64,000 nucleotides of DNA from Tubulanus polymorphus (lineage: Eukaryota > Nemertea > Palaeonemertea > Tubulaniformes > Tubulanidae): positions 20,372,153 to 20,436,152 of the forward strand of contig NC_134028.1 in the NCBI RefSeq assembly GCF_964204645.1, in the 5' to 3' direction. The notes beneath the pieces are model-generated. The model did not search any database and was not told the origin of the DNA. It saw nothing but the letters and a program-made list of their open reading frames with translations. A program made the translations under genes and the position numbers. Positions 19,937 through 35,525 of the stretch are shown here, in pieces (position 1 is the stretch's first letter; the number at the start of each line of letters is the position of its first letter).

Positions 19937-21571
19937 TGCAGCAGCATAAAATCTGAGTGAGACTGTTCAAAAGTAGTGAAGAGTAAATTCAATGTTGAGT
20001 CCACGTTTTGAGGCTGAATCGAGGCCACACAATTATCTCGGCGATCTAGTTTTTATGATGAGCAGTTCTAACCAGACTTGAAGTTTTCCTGAAAGTTGCG
20101 CAGAATTATGCAAACTTACAATTAACACGAGGATAATTTCGGTGAGACATTTTCAAGAGATTCAGATAGAGTATAAGTTTCTATCCGTAGGAGTAGATGA
20201 TGCCGCAGTTCAACCTACTCTATACGACATACACGTGTAGGTTGTGTTTGGTGTCGACCAAATCCTAATTAGCACTGCATCGATATCAATATCTGGTATC
20301 TGACCCTAAAATGAGGTAAAAATCTCGTATATCTCGTATATGTCTGGAATACAAAATCTAAAATTCTTAACTAAACTCTGAACATGGACTCAATGGTCCC
20401 TGCGAAACTCAAAACAAAACAAGTCTCATTTTCTTTCCCTGTAACGCCAAACCATGGATGGACCAATAAAGATGAAAGAATGGTGTCCCTTTTTGTTGTT
20501 GAAAAGTATTTGCCACTTTCTACTTTTGGGGCGATGTCATATGGCTGTTTACTTTGGGGATGAAAAAAAAGAAAAGGCATGAAATTGTTGCTTCTCAAGA
20601 TGTTTTTATGGACACTTTAGCTTGAACACTCTTTACGTCTGCTTTTGTGTACAAACCGCTTTTTGACGGTATTCTAATTGACTTGGGTTATAAATAAGAC
20701 GTCAACGAACTTATGGCATGCTACGTCACGTATGGTATGGGTCTGCCAGACTATACGGATTCATAATTGCGGGAGGACATTGTTTGGACATCGAAAGTTT
20801 TAAAAGGGGTATTTCCCCAAAGGGGGCTTCGTCCGAACTTCTCGGTCATTTGCACCCGGCGCGCTTAACAAAATTTTCGTACAGGCCTGTAGCGGGACAG
20901 CAGACTCGACCCTTCATTCCTATGTCAGATAATGGTATTTATCTCGGGTATAAATCATTTTCAGGTTTCTACGGGTATTAGTTTTCAAGCTCACAGTGGG
21001 CTGTTCCGTTGGTGGATGGTTATTTGAAAGCTGCGAACCTTTGATGCGTGATCTTCAACATTGTCGAAAACTGATTGACGGATTTCGCGATATGGTTAGT
21101 ACGGTATATAAGTGGCGTGATCTTCCACATTGTCGAATTAAGATTGACGGACTTCGCGATATGGTTAGTACAGTAAGTGACGTATTTAAATCCTAAAATG
21201 AAAACGATAAGACTATTATTTCATCATATCCATGTGGAAGCTCAACATAAGCTTCATGATGACGAGAAAAGAGCTCTCTGGAATGACAGATACAAAGCTA
21301 ACCAGAAACTGTGAACGGATGTGTGAATTTACGACACCAATGCATTCAGTACAATTTGCACAATGAATGTCATGTGAATACATTTTCAGAGAGTTGTTGT
21401 GAAGAGTCATGATACAGAAAACAAATTGAATAAGAAAAGGGAAAAGCTGTTATTGGTAAAGCTGAAACAATAATTGAGTTCGTAAACAAGAAGATGTAAT
21501 AACCAAATCAACATGAAAATGATAAAACGCTCTGATTTGATTAAGTAGCTACAATTTCCATTTATTTTCAG
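19937..21571. other. Intergenic DNA with a 69-bp in-frame duplication
   Basis: I recognise no domain. At 21046-21183 a 69-bp unit occurs twice (GCGTGATCTTC, then TTGACGG, CGCGATATGGTTAGTAC). It lies in an open frame (20996-21196) and is followed by GTAAGTGACG, a good donor site. Most differences between the copies would change amino acids, which argues against a constrained coding exon. Confidence 0.35.
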
Positions 21572-21810
21572 CTAGCTACGATTCACTGTGGTATTGTTTA
21601 TCGGTGGGATTTTGCATCATAGGTTTGTTAATCTACCGTACTGCACGGGCAACTGAAGGAAATGAAAATCTGGAAAAAAATAACAGCCAACTGCTCCATG
21701 CGTCTGGACAAACGAAGAAAGAGAAGACGCCGATGGTTGAGAAAAATCCCGAACGCACAATTCGACAAGATGTTAAGGAAACGGGTACTTATTTGCATAT
21801 AAAGGTCTAG
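21572..21810 (+). CDS. Possible last exon of a single-pass membrane protein
   Basis: A good acceptor (ATTTATTTTCAG) precedes an open frame that starts with two bases of a split codon and reads SYDSLWYCLSVGF, CIIGLLIY, RTARATEGNENLEKNNSQ and onward, ending TYLHIKV. A hydrophobic stretch of about 20 residues followed by a basic, lysine- and glutamate-rich tail of about 55 residues fits a type I transmembrane protein's C-terminal exon. I could not find an upstream exon with matching phase; the donor at 21175 is in the wrong phase. Function unknown. Confidence 0.35.
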
Positions 21811-22724
21811 TTTTAATCTTACGATGTCGGGATTAACAACATTTCATTGCTCATGTTTATTTAGGTAATGGAGAGAATGACAGCATCCCGGTGATGTTCC
21901 TTAAAGCATAAATCATTCGGTATAATTGTGATTCCAGGAGAATTGTACTTAGTGCTGAGTATGTGCTCTGCTACTGAAATGTGTTCCCCGATTGAGAACA
22001 TAAAGCAACTGGTCTACGTGGTGAAAATGTACACAGACAAGATCAAATAGCGTGGCAGTGAATCTTTGAGCTTTCTCGGTCCGCAGTAGACCACATCAGA
22101 GGTGGATCCAAGGGAGGTTTGGGGGATTCCCAGTGTTTTCAATAAGAGCTAGGTCTCACGTCCCAGACCCGTCTGTCGTTTGTAAACGACCCGCCTGTTT
22201 TTTTCCAACCCGCTTTCCTTTCAAAGACTGTGACATGGGAACCTCCTGTTTTTCAAAGGGACTTGTAAATTTTTTGTTGAAAACCCTGCTCCATGTTCGA
22301 ATTTCTGATTGTGATATCGATCGTATCAATGATGAAACTAATCACAATTCAAATCTCACTGTATCGATTGCTGTTTTGGAGTCTGCCAGAAATTACTGTA
22401 GGTGGTGCATTAATTTTTATGAATGATTGCTAAACATTCTCAATTTCAAATTCAGTTTTTGATACAGGAGAATGTATTTTTCATTGAAATACAGAAGAAA
22501 CCGCTTGACTCGCATCTGCTAAAATTGCCGGTTCCGCCCCTTCACGTTCATGTTTGCAATTAAAATGGATAAGCTTTGAAAGATAGTACTGAAATCGGTC
22601 TGTATAAATTCTTCAGAAACATTATTTTTATATGTATTCTTTCAGGCCCATGCTAAGAGGAAGTTTTCGGTGTAATGAACGAACCCCCTATAATTATCAG
22701 TTTAAAAAGTCAGACCCAGACGTG
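21811..22724. other. Intergenic DNA, no gene seen
   Basis: No supported exon, motif or repeat boundary was seen in this stretch. Confidence 0.35.
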
Positions 22725-23110
22725 GGGATGCTGGTGGAATGACGAAGCTATATACGATGTGTGTAGGGCCGGCGTGAATTTCATCAGCGGCTACAAGCGG
22801 TCAATATGAAAATTTGTAAACATATAATTTCAATATTCAAATGTTTTAGAAAAAATGTTCGATATTAGAAGTATGCAGGTTTCATGAGATTAGCAATTTA
22901 TGATAGCATCTGTTGTTATACGGCTCCGCGTTCTCTGATGGCAAGTGTATAGGTGAAAATTCAATTCAATTCTTTATTGATTTTTATTACATTGAAATTC
23001 CGGGATAAAATTCCCAAATTCAATAAATACAAATTTTAAAATAAGAAAATACAACATACAAGACACACGGGTAATTCATACAGAATAACAAAAACAAGTT
23101 ATTTTAAATG
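22725..23110 (-). repeat. Dispersed repeat with LINE-like 3' tail, copy 1
   Basis: It shares a long block with 25555-26010: GGGGATGCTGGTGGA, TGACGAAGCTAT, GTGTAGGGCCGG, CGGCTACAAGCGGTCAATAT, TACGGCTCCGCGT. On the minus strand the left-hand end of the tail reads AATCAATAAAGAATTGAATTG, which resembles the 3' end of a non-LTR retrotransposon inserted in antisense. Confidence 0.6.
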
Positions 23111-23525
23111 ACAATGTCTACTTCAACCCAGACTCAAGACTAGGATATCGAGTGACAGCCAAACCCGTGTGGCCCGGGGACCGGACCGGCTGGCTAGGCC
23201 ACACGATATGCTCGAAGTCATGATGAAGCAGACATCAGAAGAACTCTTTCCTCAACCATGGAGGCAATGAAGTTGATGACCACCTTAGAGGCAAAAGTAA
23301 ATGAAGTCGGTCGCAAGTTATCAATTATTGACAATTTTCGATAAAAAAAATTAAACCACTACTGGAGTCGAAGACCTGTATCATCTACCCAATCGCCAAA
23401 ACTCATAATTCCCCAAATTTTTTAATACTTCGATTTCAAATTCGCAATTCCACATTAGCTTATCCGAGAAATTCTACATTTTTTTCGCAGGCGTCAAATA
23501 ATTTATTAAAATTAATTTGCTTGTT
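23111..23525. other. Probable retroelement 3' sequence
   Basis: Continues from the preceding repeat, with a GC-rich GGCCCGGGGACCGGACCGGC block near 23171. No gene seen. Confidence 0.3.
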
Positions 23526-25190
23526 TATATTGACGCTATCTGTATCTGTTTACTGGAAACTAGCGCACTTTATGGATGGAGGGTAATACATAATACATAG
23601 ACTTTCGGGAGGCGAATATTATATTTATATGATATATATAATATCTAGTTCGGTGACGATTTAGATTATTCCGAGTTTGAAATATTTCAATTGACAGATG
23701 CATAAGTGACATCCAGGCCGTCCCAATACTACATCTAGCATATACTCAGCGTTTAACGGTTTCCAACAAATGATTAATGAAAATCAATCTTTAACGCTCT
23801 CAAACATCTCACAGAAATCTATACAAATACGTGTCAAATTCACATTTAATTTCTTGCGATATATCAATCGAACAACGCTACACATCACTATTGAGATACA
23901 AGACAAGTTTATGAATAAATGAATCAGAACTCAATACTCGTTCGATATATAGAATATCATCCACAACCTTATGGCCGCCATGACCTTAATCGAGAAAACG
24001 AAATGCCACAATATCAATTCAGCAAGGTACTCTTTAAGTACCTTTACGGTATTTCATTTTTTTGCGTAACAATTTTTAAAAAGAACATCGCCGCCCAAAC
24101 TGTCTCAGAATTGCCTCTCAGTTGATACAGACTTTATGGGGTTATATATGGTAATATGAGTATAGTTTTGAGGGTACGGTATTATTAGGACGTTACAGAC
24201 GCACGGCAAGACAGGCAAACGGACTGGATGTGTGGTTGCCACATTCTACCCAGCTTAGTATGGAACCAATAAATCAATAGGGAAAAGAATGTTGCAGTCG
24301 TCAAGAGATGATACCTAGATTCGTGTATGTCATTCTCGACGTCATAGTTTTCATCGCGGTCTCGTTATTTAAGTATATCCACATTTCTGCCGGTCTGCGC
24401 TGACGTTGCATTGCGGTGCAGTTCAGAATACAGTGCAGTGCGATTCAACGCCTAGTGGTTTGGGATACGGTGTGTCACCGTGTGGTGCAGTGCGGTGCGG
24501 TTCGGGGTACGGTGTGTTACGGTGTTGTGCAGTTCGGCGTACCGTGTGGGGCGGTACATTTCGGTGCGGTTCGGGGTGATGCAGTGCAGTGTGGTGCAGT
24601 GCGACGCGGTTCGGGGCGGTCGTGTATGACTAGTAGCTAGTCAACATTCTCCTAACAATTAACCTAATCAAATCAAAACGGCCACTTATCAACCTTGTGC
24701 GTCACGCAGCGCTACACGTCACGCTCGCGACTTCAATATCAACACCCTCTAGCGACACCTAAAGGTAGCAAATCAGCAGCCCAAGGTGCCCGAGTCGAGA
24801 ATCTGACGCCTGGCTTCCTTCAATACGGCAAAGAGCAACTAAAATCGGAAACAACGCTGGGCTGAAGTTGATGAATGAAAAAATATTGAAATGTTTGGTA
24901 TCTTGGTAGAATATCCGCACTCTGACGGGGAGAAAAGAAAATAAGTTTAAAAACTCAATTTCAAGGATTCAAATCGAATTCTTTTTATCAAGAATTAGAA
25001 TAGAAATACACCACGTTTCGAACTTTCAGTATAAAAGATCATCGTCAGGGTGTCACTAGATCTCGGCAGGTGTCACACCTGACGATCGTAACATCGTGCA
25101 TTTTGATTTTAATTCTTAATAAATAATATTCGATATTAAGCTTTCAAATCCTGTATATAGTGGATTTTAAACTTATTTCGCTTCGAATTT
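23526..25190 (+). repeat. 1.66-kb dispersed element, copy 1 (second copy at 38376-40180)
   Basis: Two copies, about 15 kb apart in the same orientation, share the same order of blocks: a start with ATATTGAC and TATCTGTATCTG, CGGTGACGATTT, TTCTTGCGATATATCA, a G-rich minisatellite, CCCTCTAGCGACACCTAAAGG, CAGCCCAAGGTGCCCGAGTCG, CACCTGACGATCG and an end near TTTTAAACTTATT. They are diverged by substitutions and small indels, so this looks like an old interspersed element. It has no intact open frame and I see no terminal inverted repeat. Confidence 0.75.
24408..24625 (+). repeat. G-rich minisatellite in copy 1
   Basis: About 215 bp of 5-mer-like units (GGTGC, GGTTC, GGGGT, ACGGT), for example GTGCGGTTCGGGGTACGGTG. 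One strand is almost free of cytosine-poor breaks, so it has a strong G bias and many closely spaced GG pairs. Long frames read from it are repeat artefacts. Confidence 0.85.
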
Positions 25191-25191
25191 A

Positions 25192-25410
25192 CAGTCAAAG
25201 CTCGTAATACCGCCATCCATGATACCGCCAAATTCACCTATCGCCAAGAATTTCCTTGTGCACAGTTCATTTGGTAGCTAACGTATGTACATAGCTCTCG
25301 TTATACTTCCTCTCACTCTCTGCAATAACGCCAATGCAACGTAGTCCTATTCAAACCCATAGAAGAAACATTCGTCATACCGCCAACGATCTTTCCTCAA
25401 CGACGTTTCC
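25192..25410 (+). mobile_element. pogo/Tigger-like terminal fragment
   Basis: Starts CAGTCAAAGCTCGTAATACC and continues with ATACCGCCA-type words repeated at about 25225, 25250 and 25375. This is typical of the termini of pogo/Tigger DNA transposons (CAGT start, CGCCA words). I found no matching right end and no transposase, so this is a truncated copy or a solo terminus. Confidence 0.4.
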
Positions 25411-25554
25411 AGTCTTTCGGTTAAGAATCGATACATGTGATTGGCAGTATCACACGTGTACTGTATCATTTTTTGACTCCATATAAAACGTTACCAGTAA
25501 AAGTAAATCGGATTGTTCGGTCAAAATGGTGGATGTATGTACGCGATGCGTCTG

Positions 25555-26010
25555 ATATAAAAGTAAGACCCTGACATGGGGATGTTGGTGGATTGACGAA
25601 GCTATCTACATCTGTGTAGGGCCGGTGTGAATCTTATCGGCGGCTACAAGCGGTCAATATTAAAATGTGTAAACATATGATTTCAATATTCAAATGTTTT
25701 AGAAAATATGTGGTCGGTATTAGGGGTATGCAGGTTTTATAAGATTTATATCGATTAGCAATTTATAATACCATCGCTGTCGTATACGGCTCCGCGTCCC
25801 CTGATGGCATGCGTATCAGGTGATAATTCAATTTAATTCTTTATTGATCCTCATGTTCAACGTTACATATAAAATTCCCAAATTTGATAAAGTAACAAAT
25901 TTCAAAATAAGAAAATACAATTTACAAAACACAAGTTACAATTTTCAAAATAAAAAAAAACAACATACAAAACACATGCGTAATTCAGAGTAACATAAAC
26001 AAGTTATTTC
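25555..26010 (-). repeat. Dispersed repeat with LINE-like 3' tail, copy 2
   Basis: Second copy of the repeat at 22725-23110, with the same blocks (GGGGATGTTGGTGGA, CGGCTACAAGCGGTCAATAT, TACGGCTCCGCGT) and an antisense tail around 25830 that resembles a retrotransposon 3' end. Confidence 0.6.
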
Positions 26011-26149
26011 ACTAATTGACAAACCAGGCAAACAAATTCACTGATTTGGGGATTTATTTTTCATTTTGTTCTGAAGGCACTATCCAGAGCCATTGAAGGT
26101 TTGAAATTGTCATATTTTCCAACAGATCGGGAACCGAATTGATACTTTG

Positions 26150-26495
26150 AATCTTGCCGGGGACACTGACCTCCGCACTGTGGAATACCCTCTCTCTCAG
26201 AACAATGGATTTCATATAACCGAAATTCCGTCACCTATCCCTAGCTGATGACACCGTTTATGGGACTTTTTCCAATTAGTTGGAGGTCCTGCCCTAATCT
26301 TGAAAAAATGAGATACTGACCTAATTGGACACTGACTCCGGCTTTGCACTATGGAATACCCTCTCTCTCTCAGGACAATGGATATCATATAAATTCCGTC
26401 ACCTTCCCTTGCAGATGACATCGTTTATGGGACTTTTTTCAATTAGTTAGAGGTCCTGCCCTAATCTTAAAAAAAACGAGATACTGACCTAATTG
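26150..26495 (+). repeat. Two-copy tandem duplication, period about 171 bp
   Basis: GGAATACCCTCTCTCTC starts near 26182 and again near 26353. Both are followed by CAATGGAT, ATTCCGTCACC, TTTATGGGACTTTT and AGAGGTCCTGCCCTAATCTT-type blocks. The copies differ by scattered changes. Confidence 0.75.
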
Positions 26496-26888
26496 TGCCT
26501 ATTTGCCGATGCCATCGGCTAATGACTCATGGTGAATTTAACAGATGGAAATCGAGTTGATTTATTCACAGGGAAGCGAGTTAAAGTGTTCACAGGGAAG
26601 CGAGATTGTCAGTCGGTTTCTGTCGATTGTTATTACGACTGCAATATTTACTATCTCCGCAGTTAGACAACTTTGCTTTGTGAAATTTTACACGAAATCG
26701 CTACAAGTTAGTAGATTAAATAGTTGTAGTGTTGTCGTTCGATTTGTATTCAACATTTTCTGGTGTAAAAAAGAGAGACAAGAGTTATGAACAAATCAAC
26801 ACCTAAATTTAATTAATTTGATTCGAAAAGTCCAATTTAAATTTAGTTCTTTCTGTTTGACATGTTTTATTAGCAATTAGGCCTAATT
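26496..26888. other. Region upstream of the TRMT10A-like gene
   Basis: Presumably includes the promoter and 5' untranslated region of the gene that starts at 26889. It contains a short direct repeat of TTCACAGGGAAGCGAG at about 26565-26605. No TATA box is obvious. Confidence 0.35.
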
Positions 26889-30710
<3,822 letters not shown>

Positions 30711-30834
30711 TTCGTAATTAAAATGTTAAAGAAAAGTATAAATTATCATTGATTATTTGTGTTTTTGTCTAGTTTTGAGGATCGCTGAGGACTCTTTCAA
30801 CATTTGTACCCAGAGGGACTTGTACGCCTAGTGC

Positions 30835-31075
30835 CCTTTTAGACCACTTAAGTCCCAGCGGGTATGGTGTTCACTTTTCCTCCGTGCATTTGTCCGTAGA
30901 CGTAATCCAGATATATTGGGAAGTGTTAAGGAGGATTGTCTTTATACGTACATTTTGGTTTATACGTTTCTACCTTAAACACACTTGCAGCCCAAAAACT
31001 GGACCAGTCGGAATCCAGATAGCCAACTGGCAGCCATGGTTGTTCGCCGAAATCAGTTCTTCGAGACATCGTTAA
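30835..31075 (+). repeat. Dispersed repeat, copy 2
   Basis: Second copy of the repeat at 28425-28640, located just 3' of the TRMT10A-like gene. Confidence 0.6.
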
Positions 31076-33017
31076 ATTACATGGGAAATCTGAAGTCGCT
31101 TCAATCTTTCGTTTGTTTGTTACCCCATGGTCAATGAACAGAAAAATTGATCGAACCCTCGACCTTGACGATCATTCAAGGCATTGGATAATTGATAGTT
31201 CGCATTTAAGATTTCTAACAATCCTATAAGATTATGAACTGTTCACATTTTATTTGAAACCATACCAGAATTTGGATGTACCACACTCTGCATATTAGAT
31301 CGGAAGGCAATTAATAACATCTAAACTTTCTTAAGATTCTCATAATGAATTCATCATTTGTTACTTATTTAATCATTTTCATCAAACGGGACGACTGTCG
31401 ATCTATTAAAGGGGAACTGCAGTCAAAATTATAATTGGCCATTCATTTCTACTCTTGTTGTTGTTTAGCATAATGCTAGTTGAAATTTCCAATTCTTCCT
31501 TATTAACTTGTATACAACGATTTTGATACTGTTATCAGCAGAATTTACGGCAGATGAGAGCCACCATATTTTAATCAGCGAACAAACCCCCTGAAATTTT
31601 GCTTTCAGAAATTCAGTTCGAAATATTCGGGCCTTGGTTTTCGAAATTTAGATACAATTTTCATGATTTTTGGTTTACCTTTGTCAGCGATATGAAGTTG
31701 GCATTGAGCTTATTCATGTAAAATGGCGGTACGTTTTTCTATGTGAGCATTTGTTTCATTGGTTCGGCACGAATAATCGATGCGATTGAAGACATGGCGA
31801 ACCTCCGTCGATGACATGGTCAACATTGTTAAAATTCTACGAAAAATTGTTTTTGGCGGGAAATCCTTAGCTCTCGCGTGTAAAATTGCAATTAACTCGA
31901 TGGGGGGGGGGGGCGTTGTCTCTACGAACGAATGTGATTGGCTGTTTTTGGGATATGCGGGGAATTCCGGCGCTGGGAAAGCCATAGAATGGCGAACGTT
32001 TCAATGGACTGATACTGTAACGCTGCTTGCTGGCGCGTTTGACATTTCATCAGCAGAACATGAGCGCTGTTTTCTGTTTGATAGAATTTGTAATAAATTG
32101 TAATTTCTTGTGACCAGAAAATACTAAGCAGCAAACTATAGGTATAGGTCGAGGTCTGAATATTGTAGTGGTAAATTCCAGGATTTAAAACGATATAATA
32201 TGCCGATTTCTTACTGCACCGGCATTTTAGCTTCCGCGGCCATACGTTCAGCCACCCTCTGATATGTGACATCATATGAATTTTATTTGAATATTTTTTC
32301 ATATTATGAAAAATATCTCTTTGAATATATAAAATAGTTTCCATGCCGCGCCTACCTATACCCTACGAAATTTTGGATGTGGACCGTAAACAAATTTATA
32401 TCTTTTGTCTTATTTGACTACAAAATAATCCTTTAAGAAAGATAAAATATAACATTTAAACTTGTAGAACTTTGAAATCACGAATTAAAAAGATTTTTCA
32501 AGCAATGCCCTTACCCCAAACAACCTCTAGCTTTCAAGGTAGACCACATTTTGCCCATGGGCAATTAATTGGAAAATGAAAAGTGAATTCTCAAATGATA
32601 TATTCAGATATTTCTTCATATTTCTAAATGAAATGATGCTTAAGTTTATGTTATCGAAAAACAGATCTAAGAGCTAAAATCTATTAGCTAAGATCTGTCC
32701 TTTTTCAATAGAAAAGTGCCCCTTTTCACGGCGAAAAGGTGCCTTTTCTTAAAAAAAGCTCGGGTTGGGCAGGGCTTTTTAGGAATAAATCTGTTAACAT
32801 AGTTTTGCCCTTTGTGTCTGGTGATATGGGGTGGCTACAATACATGTATAAACATTTCAAACGTCAGATAAGATAAGATAACAATGTTGATACAGTTGCA
32901 AACGATTTTTCTATTAGATAGGTACACCATTAAATTTTGAAAATAACTTCCTTGATCAGATGCATATAACAGCAGATGACAGTAGGTGCCATTTTAACTG
33001 TATTAAAGGATTCTTGG
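31076..33017. other. Repeat-like intergenic DNA
   Basis: No gene supported. At 31405-32360 the sequence has the look of an interspersed non-coding element (AAAATGGCGG, a G13 run at 31901, TGTGACATCATATG), but I could not find its ends or a second copy. A 140-codon minus-strand frame at 31922-32344 has no domain. 32640-32790 shares the words TTTTTCAATAGAAAAGTGCCCC and AAAAAGCTCG with 35160-35240. Confidence 0.4.
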
Positions 33018-33172
33018 GGGATATCACTAGAATTTTTCTCCCGTGCCTTATATTGCATCCAACATATCCAGATTTGAGAGATCGTTACTCGCTCAAATCA
33101 GGAACGGAACCCTGGTGATCTAAAAGATCGAAATTGGATGATATCTCAATATAAGGCTCGAGAATAGAATAT
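33018..33172. mobile_element. Imperfect palindromic MITE
   Basis: The left arm contains GGGATATCACTAGAATTTTTC then GCCTTATATTG and ATCCAA. The right arm carries TTGGATGATATC, CAATATAAGGC, GAGAATAGAATATC. The arms are about 50 bp with mismatches. Confidence 0.5.
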
Positions 33173-33548
33173 CATTTTCGTAGCGAAAACGAGGTAGAAA
33201 GTGAATTTCATTTTCCATGGAATGTCCTCAATTTGAAACCGATCTGTTTTACTGAGTAAAGGAAAAGATATTATTGACCCTCCTTTTAAAAACCTTGACA
33301 AACTGTTTCAATTCATGCGAATCATGTAGTCGTCAAATTTTACTTTCCAACTTTTAGCGTGGTTAAAATCACCTTAATATATCCAATTTTGTAACTAAAG
33401 ATTCTCCATAAACATTATTTTCATATGTATTCGTGGCGTTAGTAATAATTTCATATAAAGTGAGTTATAGGTCCGAATAAGGGCTGGGTACTGTGTCTAT
33501 ATCTGCTATTGTATATATCACTATTTTAGATTAATCGTTATCGGTGGA

Positions 33549-33922
33549 ATGAATTTTCGGGCTTTCACAAGTTTCGGCATTTCCTGTGCAAGCAACTGCT
33601 GCTGCCAGTGGTAAATCTGTCGGTTTATAGGTTTATGTGTTATTCATAATTATATGTAAACGTACATTTCAATTACTATATAACAACGAAATACCGTTGA
33701 AATAATAGCTTTTGAAATAGATAAAATAGACAATAAACTATGACATTGCTTCAAACAAACTTTATATTGTGTGTATGGTCGGACATTGTGTATTTCAGTT
33801 TCTGGTTTTTAGGTTTGAGACGTTGGATCCAATCTACACCGACGCGGATCGACCAGCGGCCAACTCGTCCACGTGAATTTTACTTAATAATACTAGTAAC
33901 AATAGTCGTATGTAGTTTATAA
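33549..33922 (+). CDS. Possible two-exon 61-residue membrane microprotein
   Basis: Exon 1 (33549-33610) starts ATG and reads MNFRAFTSFG, ISCASNCCCQ, ending in phase 2 at a GTAAATC donor. Exon 2 (33799-33922) follows TGTATTTCAG, completes the codon as cysteine and continues FWFLGLRRW, RPTRPREFYL, IILVTIVVCSL, then TAA. The phases match. The result would be a short cysteine-rich protein with a C-terminal membrane anchor. The acceptor at 33532 (TATTTTAG) suggests exon 1 could extend upstream instead. I do not recognise a family and chance is quite possible. Confidence 0.25.
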
Positions 33923-35470
33923 AAGTTTTCCATGTGGAAAAAGCTCAAATGCGCTCCTCCGGATAATGGTTGAATGCGGGATACCGGCAAGCCTACTGGG
34001 GAAAGCGGGGATTCAGCGATAATCCGCCAGGATCGCTAGTGGCACTGGGTTACCACGCTTCAATTTCTTCTACATTTCGATTAAATTCGAGTCAACTTTT
34101 CCGATTAGTCAATCAATTTTAGGTGAAATCAATACCATACACAGAGAGATGGGAAATTTTATATATCTATTCGATGACTCGCTTCCGGATTTGGAAGCCT
34201 AAACACAATGTTTCATTGAAAGTGAACTGATTTTCACTACGAATAACTCAGTGTTTTTTGCGCCACCTGGTGTTGTCGGTATCCCATCAACTCGCCCCTA
34301 TCGATCGGATACCATTTGAGCCATTCATGTTAAATTCAGTCGAAAAAAGTAAATTCTTAGAAAATCGTAAAATGTGTTAAAACGAAAGTCGAATGCAATA
34401 TGCGCCCTGTAAATTTTTGTTGCCATCGTTGCATCTGTTGAAAGGCATTGATCCAGCAGCAAAGGTACGGGAATCAAAAGTGGCCACTGATACAGAGTCC
34501 TAGCTCGCAAATAAAGACTACGATTATTAGTAAGAAAATGCGACTTTATTGCAGTACTCAAGGCGAGAGCTGAGTAAGTAACCACGGCTTGCCGAAGAAG
34601 AAAGAGAGAAAGAGAGTCAGAAAATAGAATACATGTGCTTAGATAGCTACTGATAAGACACTGGCCAGTTCGGCACTGATAAAAGGTCAAATACCTCAAA
34701 TGGACTGACCAGTGTTCTGTTGAAAATATCGAAATATTAGATAAGTAACTAAACATATATTCATAATAATAATGATAGTAATCCTAATGACAATTATTAC
34801 ATACTTCCTCTGTATCACCACTGTTTATTGTTACGAATATTTTAAAAGTGCCTCTTTTGGCAAGTAAGTGATCCTCACAGTCGATAAAACTTGCCACCTG
34901 ACCATGCATGCATATATGACTTTATGATAATCGTATCAATTTTGATGTGGTTAAGTTCAATGATAACTTTTAAATTTTAGGAAAATCTTTTGTTGAATGG
35001 TGAAACTGTGTTGTTTAATCATTCCGTAAAAGTGTTCAATTACTTGAAATTATGTTATATTGTTATTGTTATTGTTGATTATTGGAGACAAATATCATAA
35101 ATCTAACGTCCTAAGAATTATAAATGAGACGCTGTTTAAGTTACTTATCAAAACAAAATCATATTCAAGATCGGTTATTTTTTCAGTAGAAAAGTGCCCC
35201 TTTCATTGCGGTGAAATTGTGCCAGCTAAAAAGCTCGCCTCGGGGATGCTAGGCCCAGGCTGAGGAGATTGCAGAGTCAGCTGATGAAGCATCAGGCTGC
35301 AGACTTACAAATCCCTCCTATCTTTCAAGCCTATAATAGAGAAGACATGTACATCCGGAGGATATAGAAATAAGGAACAGTTGGCATGGGTTAAACGTGG
35401 TATCTACATTACTGTTCAAATAATGAATTATCTGATATATAATGTAAATATCAGATATGAATATCGTGTT
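33923..35470. other. Intergenic DNA with possible LTR-like segment
   Basis: A 143-codon minus-strand frame at 34325-34756 has no domain. The minus strand there carries CAATAAAGTCGC, a typical polyadenylation signal in a U/CT-rich setting, so the segment could be a solo LTR, but no terminal repeats were found. At 35160-35240 there is similarity to 32690-32770. Confidence 0.3.
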
Positions 35471-35471
35471 G

Positions 35472-35477
35472 TATAAA
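35472..35477 (+). promoter_or_regulatory. TATA box for the eight-cysteine peptide gene
   Basis: TATAAA lies 54 nt before the start codon. About 29 nt downstream, CTTCATTA resembles an initiator, which is the usual spacing. Assigned by position only. Confidence 0.5.
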
Positions 35478-35525
35478 TCAACATATTGAAACGATACTTC
35501 ATTAACGGTACATAGAGATTATAGA

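Noticed and set aside
24416-24640. Frames rich in VRCGAV over the minisatellite (also 39188-39633)
   Set aside because: They are simple-repeat translations, and several frames are open at once.
31922-32344. 140-codon minus-strand frame
   Set aside because: No motif, poor composition for a protein, and it lies in repeat-like DNA with an overlapping frame on the other strand.
34325-34756. 143-codon minus-strand frame
   Set aside because: Leucine/serine-rich translation of a pyrimidine-rich stretch without a domain; better explained as an LTR-like or untranslated segment.
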